Assembly (NCBI GenBank): GCA_965204295.1
Contig: OZ241973.1
Location: forward strand, 930,001 to 994,000
Source: JAWKWH01 sp965204295
Lineage (GTDB): Bacteria; Pseudomonadota; Alphaproteobacteria; Rhizobiales; Rhizobiaceae
Length of the DNA stretch: 64,000 bases
Direction of reading: 5' to 3'
Part shown: piece by piece, positions 55,027 to 62,790 of the stretch
How positions within the stretch are numbered: the first letter of the stretch is position 1
Layout of the letters: every line of letters begins with the position of its first letter
Notes under the pieces: generated by a model
The model's input: only the letters and a program-made list of their open reading frames with translations
What the model was told of the DNA's origin: nothing
Database searches by the model: none
Translations under genes and position numbers: made by a program

Positions 55027-56005
55027 CGCAAAGCCTTCCCGGAGCCATCATTATGTCCGCGCATTCCGGCACGGGACTGATCGCCCTGCCGGTCGAGAAG
55101 AATGCGTTGAGATTGTCCACGGTCAAATCACCCATCGCCTGTCTCGTCTCGACCGTGGCGCTGCCGACATGGGGCGTGAGAACAACATTGTCCAGTTCAA
55201 ACAATCCCTCCGGCATATCCGGTTCGTTCTCGAATACGTCAAGCCCGGCATTGCCGAGACGTCCATCCGTCAGCGCGGCGACCAACTCCGGTTCATCGAC
55301 GACGGAACCGCGCGAAACGTTGATCAACGTGCCTTCCGGTCCCAACGCCTCCAGAACCTCCCGGTTGACCAGCCTGTCGGTGGCCGCGCCTCCCGGCGTT
55401 ATCACGATGAGGCAATCCACATCGCGCGCCATCGCGACAAGATCATCACGGTACCGCCATTCCACGCCCGGCTTCTCATTGCGGGAGTGATAGACGACGT
55501 CGCAATCGAAGGCCGCAAGTTTGCGCGCAATTGTCTCGCCTATTCTGCCAAGTCCGAGTATTCCGACCTTTGTGCCTTCAATTGAGCGGGTCAGCGGCGC
55601 ATTCCCCTTCGCCTTCCAGTTTCCCGAACGCACCCAGCGGTCGTCACGGACAAGCCTTCGGCTGACCGCCAGCATCAACATGATGGCGGTGTTGGCGACA
55701 TCGGCGTTCAGCACGTTCGGCGTATGGGTCACGACCACTCCCCGACCGGCGGCCTTTTTGGCGTCGATGGCGTCATAACCGACCCCGTAGCAGGAAATGA
55801 TCTTGAGATTTGGAAGCGCGTCCATGATTTCCGGACGTAAGCCGTCGTGGCCATTTGTCGCCACGGCCTCGAATTCGGCGCCTCGACCGGCCAGAAAACG
55901 ATCGAGGTCGTCAAATCCGCCATCGCGATGAACTTCGAAGCTCTCGCCGAAGCGTTCGAGCATTCGCGGCGTCGCCTCGCCAATGAGCAACAACTGTCTT
56001 TTCAT
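55016..56005 (-). CDS. 2-hydroxyacid dehydrogenase (GhrB-like, NAD(P)-dependent)
   Basis: A 329-residue D-isomer-specific 2-hydroxyacid dehydrogenase. The Rossmann motif is VGILGLGRIGETIARKL near residue 150; the catalytic Arg is in NVSRGSVVDE, Glu in DVFENEP and His in LTPHVGSATVE near residue 286. This is the glyoxylate/hydroxypyruvate/2-ketogluconate reductase group. It heads the leftward operon, divergent from the erythronate-dehydrogenase-like gene by 191 bp. Confidence 0.9.
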   Translation of the reverse strand: MKRQLLLIGEATPRMLERFGESFEVHRDGGFDDLDRFLAGRGAEFEAVATNGHDGLRPEIMDALPNLKIISCYGVGYDAIDAKKAAGRGVVVTHTPNVLNADVANTAIMLMLAVSRRLVRDDRWVRSGNWKAKGNAPLTRSIEGTKVGILGLGRIGETIARKLAAFDCDVVYHSRNEKPGVEWRYRDDLVAMARDVDCLIVITPGGAATDRLVNREVLEALGPEGTLINVSRGSVVDEPELVAALTDGRLGNAGLDVFENEPDMPEGLFELDNVVLTPHVGSATVETRQAMGDLTVDNLNAFFSTGRAISPVPECADIMMAPGRLCDGG

Positions 56006-56062
56006 GCTTTCACGCTCTCCTGAAGAATATGGCGGGACGGGTAAATTGAATTTGTTTGTTTG

Positions 56063-56143
56063 TGTACAAGCGCAGGCCGGTCCCGATCAATGCCGTGACG
56101 GCCCTTTTTTGAGGCCGCTGCAAACGGGATCGGAAATCCGATC
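56063..56143. promoter_or_regulatory. Divergent promoter region between hydroxyacid dehydrogenase and denD-like genes, with candidate operators
   Basis: TGTACAAGC (56063-56071) recurs, inverted, in the GntR-dctP promoter region at 57942-57950. GATCGGA-AA-TCCGATC (56128-56143) is a strong inverted repeat. Either could be an operator; TTGTGTACAA at the first site has the TTGT-NN-ACAA form of some FCD-type GntR sites. Confidence 0.4.
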
Positions 56144-56196
56144 GTTGCGATGCGCTCATTACCGGTCTAATTCTCCCGTAAACGTGGAGCGGGAGC

Positions 56197-57186
56197 ATGA
56201 CGATGCGAGTATTGATCATAGGCGGCGCCGGAATGGTCGGACGGAAACTGGCTCGTCGCCTTGCAACGGAATCCGGGTGGTCCGGACGCATCGGCGAACT
56301 CATATTGTTCGATGTTTCCGAGCCGTCCCCCCTCTCCGCCGGGTTCCCCGTCCGCGCGATGAGGGGCGATTTCTCGGATCCGGAAATCTGCGATCGGCTC
56401 GGTGCGCTGAAGGCCGATCTGATTTTTCATCTGGCCGCCATTGTTTCAGGAGATGCGGAGAAGAATTTCGACCGGGGCTGGAACATCAATGGGCACGGAT
56501 CCTGGCATCTTCTGGAAGCGCTCAGGCGCGAACATGACCGAAGCGGCGGCGGCTATGTCCCAAAACTGATATTCACGTCCTCGATCGCCGTGTTCGGGCC
56601 GCCCTTTCCCGACAGGATCAGAGATGAATTTCTGTGTGCGCCGCAAACCTCCTATGGCGCGCAAAAAGCGATGACCGAACTGTTGATCGCCGACTACGGC
56701 CGCAAAGGCGTGATCGACGGTTTCTCAATCCGGCTGCCAACGATCTGCGTGCGGCCCGGCAAAGCCAATCTTGCGGCGTCATCGTTCTTTTCCGGGATCA
56801 TCCGCGAACCGCTCAACGGTCAGGAGGCGATCCTTCCCGTTTCCGAAGATGTTCGCCATTGGCATGCTTCGCCGCGATCCGCCGCTCGTTTTCTTACCCG
56901 CGCGGCCGAACTCGACACTTCGAGCCTGGAAGGACGGCTCAGCCTCAATATGCCGGGAGTATCCTGCACCGTCGCCGAACAGATCGAAGCGCTGAGATCG
57001 GCTGCGGGCAACGACGCCGTAAGGTTCATTCGCAGGGAGCCGGATGAAACGATCATGCGGATCGTCGGCGGATGGCCGCGCAACTTCGATCCGGCAAGGG
57101 CGCTCGAACTCGGGTTTGAAGCCGAAAGCAGTTTTTCTGAAATTGTGAGTATTTACATTGAGGACGAAGTTTCCTCCCGTGCCTAG
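56197..57186 (+). CDS. denD: D-erythronate dehydrogenase-like NAD-dependent epimerase/dehydratase
   Basis: A 329-residue extended SDR protein resembling DenD, which oxidises D-erythronate to 2-keto-D-erythronate. The NAD loop is IIGGAGMVGRKLARRL at the N-terminus; TSSIAVFGPPFPDRI and SYGAQKAMTELLIADYGRKG hold the catalytic Ser and Tyr-x3-Lys. RLPTICVRPGKANLAASSFFS is typical of DenD. A GGAG-rich ribosome site precedes ATG 56197. The gene stops in CTAG shared with the convergent gntR stop. No otnK, otnC or otnI partner is visible. Confidence 0.82.
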   Translation: MTMRVLIIGGAGMVGRKLARRLATESGWSGRIGELILFDVSEPSPLSAGFPVRAMRGDFSDPEICDRLGALKADLIFHLAAIVSGDAEKNFDRGWNINGHGSWHLLEALRREHDRSGGGYVPKLIFTSSIAVFGPPFPDRIRDEFLCAPQTSYGAQKAMTELLIADYGRKGVIDGFSIRLPTICVRPGKANLAASSFFSGIIREPLNGQEAILPVSEDVRHWHASPRSAARFLTRAAELDTSSLEGRLSLNMPGVSCTVAEQIEALRSAAGNDAVRFIRREPDETIMRIVGGWPRNFDPARALELGFEAESSFSEIVSIYIEDEVSSRA

Positions 57187-57854
57187 ACCATGAAAGGTTC
57201 CTCAAGGTTTTTCATCAGGTGAATCCTGATCTTCTCCGCGCAAAGGTCCGGATCGCGGGCAAGCGCCGCCTGGAGAATCGCCTCATGCTCCGCGATCGCC
57301 CGCTCCCGGAAACCGTAATCTTCAAGGAGCGTCAGCAAATGGAGTCGAAACCGGTCATAGACATTGCGATGCATTTCGAGCAGCAGAGCCGATCCGCACT
57401 CCGAAATGAGGCTTTGATGAAACTCCCATTCGGCGCGACACCAGACTTCGATATCCGTTTTGATCCGACCGGTCGAACGCAGCTTCCGTTCAATGTGGCG
57501 CAGTTTGTGGTGGGCCGCAGTCAATCCGGCCTCCCAGTTGATATCGCCGTTGTCGATAGACCGCACCGCGCCTTCGCTTTCCAGTATGATGCGCATTTCG
57601 GCGATCTCGCGCAGCCAGTCGCGGGTCACCCGCGGAATGCGAAAACCCTTCTGACCGGCGAAGTCCACAAGACCGTCGCAGGAGAGGCGGAACAGCACCT
57701 CGCGAATTGTGCTTGCCGAGCACCGATAGCGCTCACGCAATTCGTCGGATTTCAGCTTGGCGTCCGCCTTGAACGCGCCCATCGTCAGAAGGGACCGCAT
57801 ATCCCGATAGATTTCGGCCGAGTTCGAAGATTGTCGCACCTGCTCCAAATCCAT
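57183..57854 (-). CDS. GntR-family regulator with FCD ligand domain
   Basis: A 223-residue regulator: N-terminal winged helix (LKSDELRERYRCSASTIREV, then LFRLSCDGLVDFAGQKGFRI) and an all-helical FCD domain with metal-coordinating Asp/His positions (AEWEFHQSLISECGSALLLE). FCD regulators usually respond to organic or sugar acids. It is divergent from the TRAP binding protein gene by 184 bp, with palindromes in between, so it probably controls both the transporter operon and the catabolic genes at 53-57 kb. Confidence 0.9.
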   Translation of the reverse strand: MDLEQVRQSSNSAEIYRDMRSLLTMGAFKADAKLKSDELRERYRCSASTIREVLFRLSCDGLVDFAGQKGFRIPRVTRDWLREIAEMRIILESEGAVRSIDNGDINWEAGLTAAHHKLRHIERKLRSTGRIKTDIEVWCRAEWEFHQSLISECGSALLLEMHRNVYDRFRLHLLTLLEDYGFRERAIAEHEAILQAALARDPDLCAEKIRIHLMKNLEEPFMV

Positions 57855-57893
57855 GTTCTGTCAAGAGGGTTAAAATGCTCGACATTCGCGTAG

Positions 57894-57950
57894 TTTTCGA
57901 AAAATGTAAAGAACCACGAAATTTTCGAAAAATTTATTTTTGCTTGTACA
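57894..57950. promoter_or_regulatory. Paired TTTTCGAAAA palindromes plus TGTACAAGC box between gntR and dctP
   Basis: TTTTCGAAAA, a perfect 10-bp palindrome, occurs at 57894-57903 and again at 57922-57931, 28 bp apart; the second is embedded in a longer near-palindrome. GCTTGTACA (57942-57950) is the inverse of the box at 56063. Placement 40-150 bp before each divergent gene fits GntR operators. Confidence 0.55.
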
Positions 57951-58038
57951 GAGCGGTTCGCGGCGCTAACGTACAGGAATACGTGCGGCGGACAAAGTCG
58001 CCCGCGCGGAGGTAAAGTGCTTTCTTGGAGGAATTTGC

Positions 58039-59052
58039 ATGAGACTCGTATCCAAAATACTGACGGCTGGCGCGTTGGCCGGCCTGCTGTCAACGGCGGC
58101 ATTCGCGCAAACGACAAAACTGCGCATTCAGACCCATTTCTCGCCGGAAACACTCTCGGGCAAGCTGGCCGCGGAATTTATTGAAGATGTCACCGCCATG
58201 TCGAATGGCGAGATCGAAATCGAAATGTTCTATTCGTCGTCGGTGGTCAAATCGGCGGAGACATTCGATGCCGCCGCAACCGGCATTCTCGATTGCGACA
58301 TGACCGGCGGTTCCTATCAGACCGGCAAAAATCCCGCGTTCCAGTTTGCGGGCGACCTGAATGGCGGTTACGCCAATCCATACCAGCAATACGCCTGGCT
58401 GCTGCATGGCGGCGGATATGAAAAGCTGAACGAGCTCTACAACGCCCACAACATGGAGTTCATCGGCTGGTGGATTCCGGGTCCTGAATCGCTTTCGTCG
58501 ACCAGGCCGATCCGTGGCGTCGAAGATTTCAAGAACTGGAAGTTCCGTTCGCCGCCGGGCATCATCACGCTGATCTTCAAGAATCTCGGCGCCTCGCCGA
58601 TCGTGATGGATTTCAACGAGATCTTCACGGCCCTGGAGACAGGCATCATCGATGGCGCGGATGCGGCAAACCTGACCAACAATATCGGCCTGGGTCTTTA
58701 TGACATCGCCAAGCACACCAACTATCCCGGCTTCCACTCCATGCCGGCCGATCATCTTGCCTGTCGCAAGGACGTCTGGGACTCCATGCCCGACAACCAC
58801 AAGGCAATCCTGAAAGTCGGCATGCAGGCTCTTGGGTTGAAGAATACGACCATTAACGAGGTCAATAACGCGAAAAACTCGGTTTCGTTGAAGGACAAGG
58901 GCGTCAACCTCTACGAATGGTCGCCGGAAGAGATGGCCAAGTACCGCGCCGCGGTTCAGGCCGGATGGACCGAGTTTGCCACCACGCCCGAGGCCAAGTC
59001 GCTTCTGGAGAGCCATTTGTCCTTCCTGCGCGGCATCGGAGCCATGAAATAG
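58039..59052 (+). CDS. dctP: TRAP transporter substrate-binding protein (DctP family)
   Basis: A 337-residue periplasmic binding protein. The signal peptide MRLVSKILTAGALAGLLSTA ends at an AFA-QT site. DctP-family features are IRTQTH-like LRIQTHFSPETLSG, FKNWKFRSPPGIITLIFKNL with the carboxylate-binding Arg, and ETGIIDGADAANLTNNIGLG. It captures an organic or sugar acid. GGAGGA lies 7 bp before the ATG. It is followed by a hairpin and then by two permease genes. Confidence 0.93.
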   Translation: MRLVSKILTAGALAGLLSTAAFAQTTKLRIQTHFSPETLSGKLAAEFIEDVTAMSNGEIEIEMFYSSSVVKSAETFDAAATGILDCDMTGGSYQTGKNPAFQFAGDLNGGYANPYQQYAWLLHGGGYEKLNELYNAHNMEFIGWWIPGPESLSSTRPIRGVEDFKNWKFRSPPGIITLIFKNLGASPIVMDFNEIFTALETGIIDGADAANLTNNIGLGLYDIAKHTNYPGFHSMPADHLACRKDVWDSMPDNHKAILKVGMQALGLKNTTINEVNNAKNSVSLKDKGVNLYEWSPEEMAKYRAAVQAGWTEFATTPEAKSLLESHLSFLRGIGAMK

Positions 59053-59079
59053 CAAGCGAAGAAGTTCATACTGTCATTT

Positions 59080-59106
59080 GGCGGGTCCGGTTAGGCCCGC
59101 CATTTT
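59080..59106 (+). terminator. Hairpin after the binding-protein gene (partial terminator or processing site)
   Basis: GGCGGG (59080-59085) pairs with CCCGCC (59096-59101), extended inward by CC/GG past a one-base bulge, and is followed by ATTTTC. It lies 28 bp after the dctP stop, within the same operon. The remaining dctP-dctQ gap (59107-59340) holds only a 39-codon open frame (59197-59316) without support. Confidence 0.55.
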
Positions 59107-59340
59107 CAACCCCACCGCAATGCCGCCGCCAGGGGGTGGTCTGTTTCAAAGCCGGCCTGCGCACGAATTGATGAAACCGACGACAAATATTGTGACATGC
59201 CGCGAACCGAACCGCCGAATAAACAGGATCAGACCAAAAAGAACGGCGACAGGGTAGCGGTCCTGGGCGGAACGGAGCCGGACTGCGAATTCACGGGCTG
59301 TTGTGTGGTGACATAGGTCCTGGCGCTGGGAGGAGTTGCG

Positions 59341-60189
59341 GTGGAGGACAAAACCGGCGGCATTTGGGAATGGGCCGTCCCGTTCGCATTCTTCTTTTGC
59401 ATGGGTTGGACCGTCTGGCACACGCCGGCCTACATTCTGGATTTTCTCCCGCCCGCCAACCAGAGCCTGCTTGACCAGATCAGTGAACTGCACCGGCGCA
59501 AGGACGTGACGCCCGGTCTGCCGGGCTTGTTTGGCGGCTATGCCGATCCCGTCGATTGGGCAATGCTGATTCTGATACCGATCATCTTTTTTATCGGCGC
59601 GCGTGAGGTGAAGGTCGCCCATATGGAATTTCAGGCGTGGCGGCCGATCGATCGTATCTCGCTCTTTGTCGGGCGCGTGACAATGCTGATGATCATATCG
59701 ATGACCATGATCATGTTGTATGAAGTGTTTCTGCGATATGTGGTGGAGCAGCCAACGCTCTGGGCCAATGAACTGACGCTGTGGATCGCGGGTTTCGTGT
59801 TTCTGTGCTCCGGACTCTACGCCATGCAGCAACGCTGCCACATACGGATTTTCATCATTTACGACATTATTCCGCGATGGTTGCAGCATGTGTTCGACGT
59901 CACCTGGGTTGCGATGTTCGCCGTATTCGCCTTCTTCCTCGTGTATGGCAGTTTCTATCAGGTGTTCGTGATCAAATTCTATAAATGGGAGATGTTCGGC
60001 ACTGCTTTCGATCCTCCAATTCCCGCAACAATACAGCCGATGATCCTGATCGTGGTTACGCTGATCGCCGTACAGGCGGTGATAAACCTCATTGCCGACT
60101 GGAATCTCGAGCCAACCGTGCACACGGCCGCGGACGATATTGACGAAGACGAACTTGAGACGATCAAGCGCAGCGTGGGTGGCGATTGA
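59341..60189 (+). CDS. dctQ: TRAP transporter small permease with N-terminal extension
   Basis: A 282-residue DctQ-type subunit, much longer than the usual 160-190. Residues from about 100 are the normal four-helix DctQ core: RVTMLMIISMTMIMLYEVFL, LWANELTLWIAGFVFLCSGL and the loop MQQRCHIRIFIIYD. The first 100 residues add two helices (WAVPFAFFFCMGWTVWHTP; WAMLILIPIIFFIGA) and a charged loop. Starts at GTG with GGAGGAG 7 bp upstream. Coupled to dctM by TGATG. Confidence 0.9.
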   Translation: MEDKTGGIWEWAVPFAFFFCMGWTVWHTPAYILDFLPPANQSLLDQISELHRRKDVTPGLPGLFGGYADPVDWAMLILIPIIFFIGAREVKVAHMEFQAWRPIDRISLFVGRVTMLMIISMTMIMLYEVFLRYVVEQPTLWANELTLWIAGFVFLCSGLYAMQQRCHIRIFIIYDIIPRWLQHVFDVTWVAMFAVFAFFLVYGSFYQVFVIKFYKWEMFGTAFDPPIPATIQPMILIVVTLIAVQAVINLIADWNLEPTVHTAADDIDEDELETIKRSVGGD

Positions 60190-61817
60190 TGGACGTTGGC
60201 ACCATTTCAATCGTCCTGGTTCTGGGCCTGATATTTCTGCTGGGGATCGGCATGCCGCTTGGCTTTGCTTCGGCTGTCCTGGCGCTGGTCGTTCTCGTGA
60301 TGAAATTCGAGCCGACGCTTATCACCGATCCGCTGAGCTTCGGCGAAGGGCTGTTGACGCGATCGCCCGGCACCGGTCCGCTTTATATCCTCACTCAAAA
60401 AATCTTCGACCTGATGACCGAATACGTTTTGATTTCGGTTCCCTTGTTCATTTTCATGGCGGCCCTGCTGGAACGGTCGGGCGTTGCGAAGGAAATGTAC
60501 GATTCCCTCGACTACTGGCTCAGCCGTGTGCGTGGCGGGATCGCCATCGTAACGTCGCTGATGGCGGTGATCCTAGCGGCGATGTCCGGAATCATAGGTG
60601 GAGAGGTTGTCCTGCTGGGCCTCATTGCCCTGCCGCAAATGCTTCGTCTCGGTTATAATCAGAACCTCGCTATCGGAACCATTTGCGCATCGGGTTCGCT
60701 GGGAACAATGATCCCGCCCTCGATCGTATTGATCATTTACGGCCTGATCACCGAAACGTCGATCAAGTCGCTGTTTACCGGGGCATTTGTCCCTGGCTTC
60801 ATGCTGGCGAGTTTCATCATCATCTACATCGTTGCCCGTACGCAGTTCAACCCGTCGCTGGCTCCACTGCCGAAGCCAAAGGAGGATGACCCGACCGGAT
60901 CGCAGAAGCTCGGCATGTTCGGTTCTTTTCTGTGCCTGATCTTTGCCGGTGTTACGACGCTGTTCCTGTTGAGAAACCTCTATCTGACCGCAACCGGCCG
61001 AAACGTCGACACCGGCGAGGGTTTCGAGCCGTTGTTCATGGGTATGACCGGAGATCTGCCCTGGCTTGCCGGAGCGATTGTCGCGGCGCTCATCGCCGCA
61101 TTCTTCGTGTTCGGCCGTGAGCGCACACGCCTCGGGTGGCGCCATGGCAAGGGTCTGGTTCCGCCATTGACGGTAATCGGAATCGTTATGGGTTCGATTT
61201 ATGGTGGCGTGACCGGCATAACCGAGGCGGCGGGCATGGGCGCATTCGCCGTATTCGTGATCGCCCTGCTCAGGGGCGAGGCTTCGATCGGGCTTGTGTG
61301 GGACAGCCTGATGCGCACACTGAAATCAACCGGCACAATCATCTGGGTGACCGTGGGGGCCGCCGCATTGTCCGGCGCGTACACCCTGGCCGGCGGCCCC
61401 AACTATATTGCCGAACTTATCGTTGGCGCGGAAATGCCGACCATGGTGGTTCTGCTGACGATGATGCTGATCCTGTTGTTCATGGGCGCGTTCATGGACT
61501 GGGTCGGGATTGTCCTTTTGATCATCCCGGTGTTTCTCCCAATCGTGCAACGCTTGCCAATTGAAGAGATCGGATTTATCGGACAACTTGCGCCGCACCA
61601 TGTGGCTGTCTGGTTTGGCGTGCTGTTCTGCATGAACATGCAGGTCAGCTTCCTGTCGCCGCCATTCGGGCCCGCGGCCTTTTACCTCAAGTCGGTAGCG
61701 CCGCCGCACATTTCGCTGACGGATATCTTCCGCGGCTTCCTGCCATTCATCGGCGTGCAATTGCTTGCGCTGGCCGTTCTGCTGTTCTGGCCTTCCATCG
61801 TTACCTTGCTGCTTTAG
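60189..61817 (+). CDS. dctM: TRAP transporter large permease (DctM), enlarged
   Basis: A 542-residue DctM subunit; the usual size is 420-440. The core motifs are present: SVPLFIFMAALLERSGVAKE, AMSGIIGGEVVLLGLIALPQ and SLGTMIPPSIVLIIYGLITE, plus LSPPFGPAAFYLKSVAP near the end. An insert of about 100 residues with two additional helices (FGSFLCLIFAGVTTLFLLRN; WLAGAIVAALIAAFFVFGRE) lies in the middle. It shares TGATG with dctQ, and a strong ribosome site leads to the next gene 15 bp on. Confidence 0.93.
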   Translation: MDVGTISIVLVLGLIFLLGIGMPLGFASAVLALVVLVMKFEPTLITDPLSFGEGLLTRSPGTGPLYILTQKIFDLMTEYVLISVPLFIFMAALLERSGVAKEMYDSLDYWLSRVRGGIAIVTSLMAVILAAMSGIIGGEVVLLGLIALPQMLRLGYNQNLAIGTICASGSLGTMIPPSIVLIIYGLITETSIKSLFTGAFVPGFMLASFIIIYIVARTQFNPSLAPLPKPKEDDPTGSQKLGMFGSFLCLIFAGVTTLFLLRNLYLTATGRNVDTGEGFEPLFMGMTGDLPWLAGAIVAALIAAFFVFGRERTRLGWRHGKGLVPPLTVIGIVMGSIYGGVTGITEAAGMGAFAVFVIALLRGEASIGLVWDSLMRTLKSTGTIIWVTVGAAALSGAYTLAGGPNYIAELIVGAEMPTMVVLLTMMLILLFMGAFMDWVGIVLLIIPVFLPIVQRLPIEEIGFIGQLAPHHVAVWFGVLFCMNMQVSFLSPPFGPAAFYLKSVAPPHISLTDIFRGFLPFIGVQLLALAVLLFWPSIVTLLL

Positions 61818-61832
61818 GAGAGGAGCATCCCC

Positions 61833-62780
61833 ATGCTGAGCAACGGCGAAATCGACCGGTTCAACGCACAAGGGTATCTGGTCGTTGAAGACGTCGTCGA
61901 CGAGGTGACGCTGAAATCGATCCGGCGGGAATATGGCGATCTGATGGACTGGCTTTATGCCGACTGGCACGCTCGGGGACTGGTCGCACGGATGCCGGAC
62001 GGGCTCACCTTCTGGGAAAAATTTGAGCAGTGCCACGGGGGCGATTTCGACTGGTTTCAACCGCTGGATATCAGCCTGCCGCACGACAATATCCGTGAAG
62101 ATACGCCAATGCATTTCGGTCCGGCGGTATTCGACCTTGTGACTCACAAGAACATTCTCGACATTGTGGAATGCCTGATCGGTCCCGAGATCACCTCCAA
62201 TCCGATCCAGCACGTGCGTATCAAACCTCCGCAACGGGCGGTGTCCGAATCCGAAAACCGCGCTCATATCATCGCGACGGACTGGCATCAGGACAAAGGC
62301 GTCACGCTGGAAGAGGCCGACGATACCGAATTCGTGACCGTCTGGCTTGCGATAACAGACGCCAGGATCGAGAACGGTTGCCTGCAGATCGCGCCGAATA
62401 CATGCGACGTCATGCTGCCGCATTGCCCCAAAACGCAGGTCGGAATCGCCGATGGCTACATTCCTGCCGACGGCGCCATCCCGACGCCGGTCAATGCCGG
62501 CGGCGCGGTCATCTTTCATCCGCTGACGCCACATGCCTCACTGCCGAATGTGAGCGACGATTTTCGCTGGTCGTTTGACCTGCGCTACAATGTGACCGGT
62601 CAGCCGACCGGGCGAAGCCATTTTCCGGAATTCATCGCCCGATCTCGCAGCAATCCCGCTGCGGAACTGATGGATTGGACGGTCTGGCGGGACATGTGGG
62701 AGCAAACGCGCCTCACCCTGGCGAACTCCGCGCATATTCCGCAGCATCGCTGGGGTTCCGACAGCCCCTACTGCGCATAG
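61833..62780 (+). CDS. PhyH-family Fe(II)/2-oxoglutarate dioxygenase
   Basis: A 315-residue phytanoyl-CoA dioxygenase-fold protein. Its iron triad is visible as His152 and Asp154 (DWHQDKG) and His234 (PLTPHASLPN), and the 2-oxoglutarate-binding Arg is in FRWSFDLRYN shortly after. The family hydroxylates varied small molecules, from phytanoyl-CoA to ectoine and antibiotics. AGGAGAGGAG precedes ATG 61833, 15 bp after dctM, so it is co-expressed with the transporter. The substrate is presumably what the transporter imports or a product, but this is inference. Confidence 0.88.
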   Translation: MLSNGEIDRFNAQGYLVVEDVVDEVTLKSIRREYGDLMDWLYADWHARGLVARMPDGLTFWEKFEQCHGGDFDWFQPLDISLPHDNIREDTPMHFGPAVFDLVTHKNILDIVECLIGPEITSNPIQHVRIKPPQRAVSESENRAHIIATDWHQDKGVTLEEADDTEFVTVWLAITDARIENGCLQIAPNTCDVMLPHCPKTQVGIADGYIPADGAIPTPVNAGGAVIFHPLTPHASLPNVSDDFRWSFDLRYNVTGQPTGRSHFPEFIARSRSNPAAELMDWTVWRDMWEQTRLTLANSAHIPQHRWGSDSPYCA

Positions 62781-62790
62781 GAACCCGCCA

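Noticed and set aside
59197..59316. 39-codon open frame in the dctP-dctQ gap
   Set aside because: No ribosome site or recognisable features; probably chance.
59146..60210. Minus-strand 354-codon frame opposite dctQ
   Set aside because: Antisense of hydrophobic codons gives His/Gln/Asp-rich sequence; dctQ on the plus strand has a good start and TGATG coupling.
61326..62534. Minus-strand 402-codon frame opposite dctM and the PhyH gene
   Set aside because: Both genes on the plus strand have clear family motifs and ribosome sites; the antisense product is His/Asp/Arg-rich noise.
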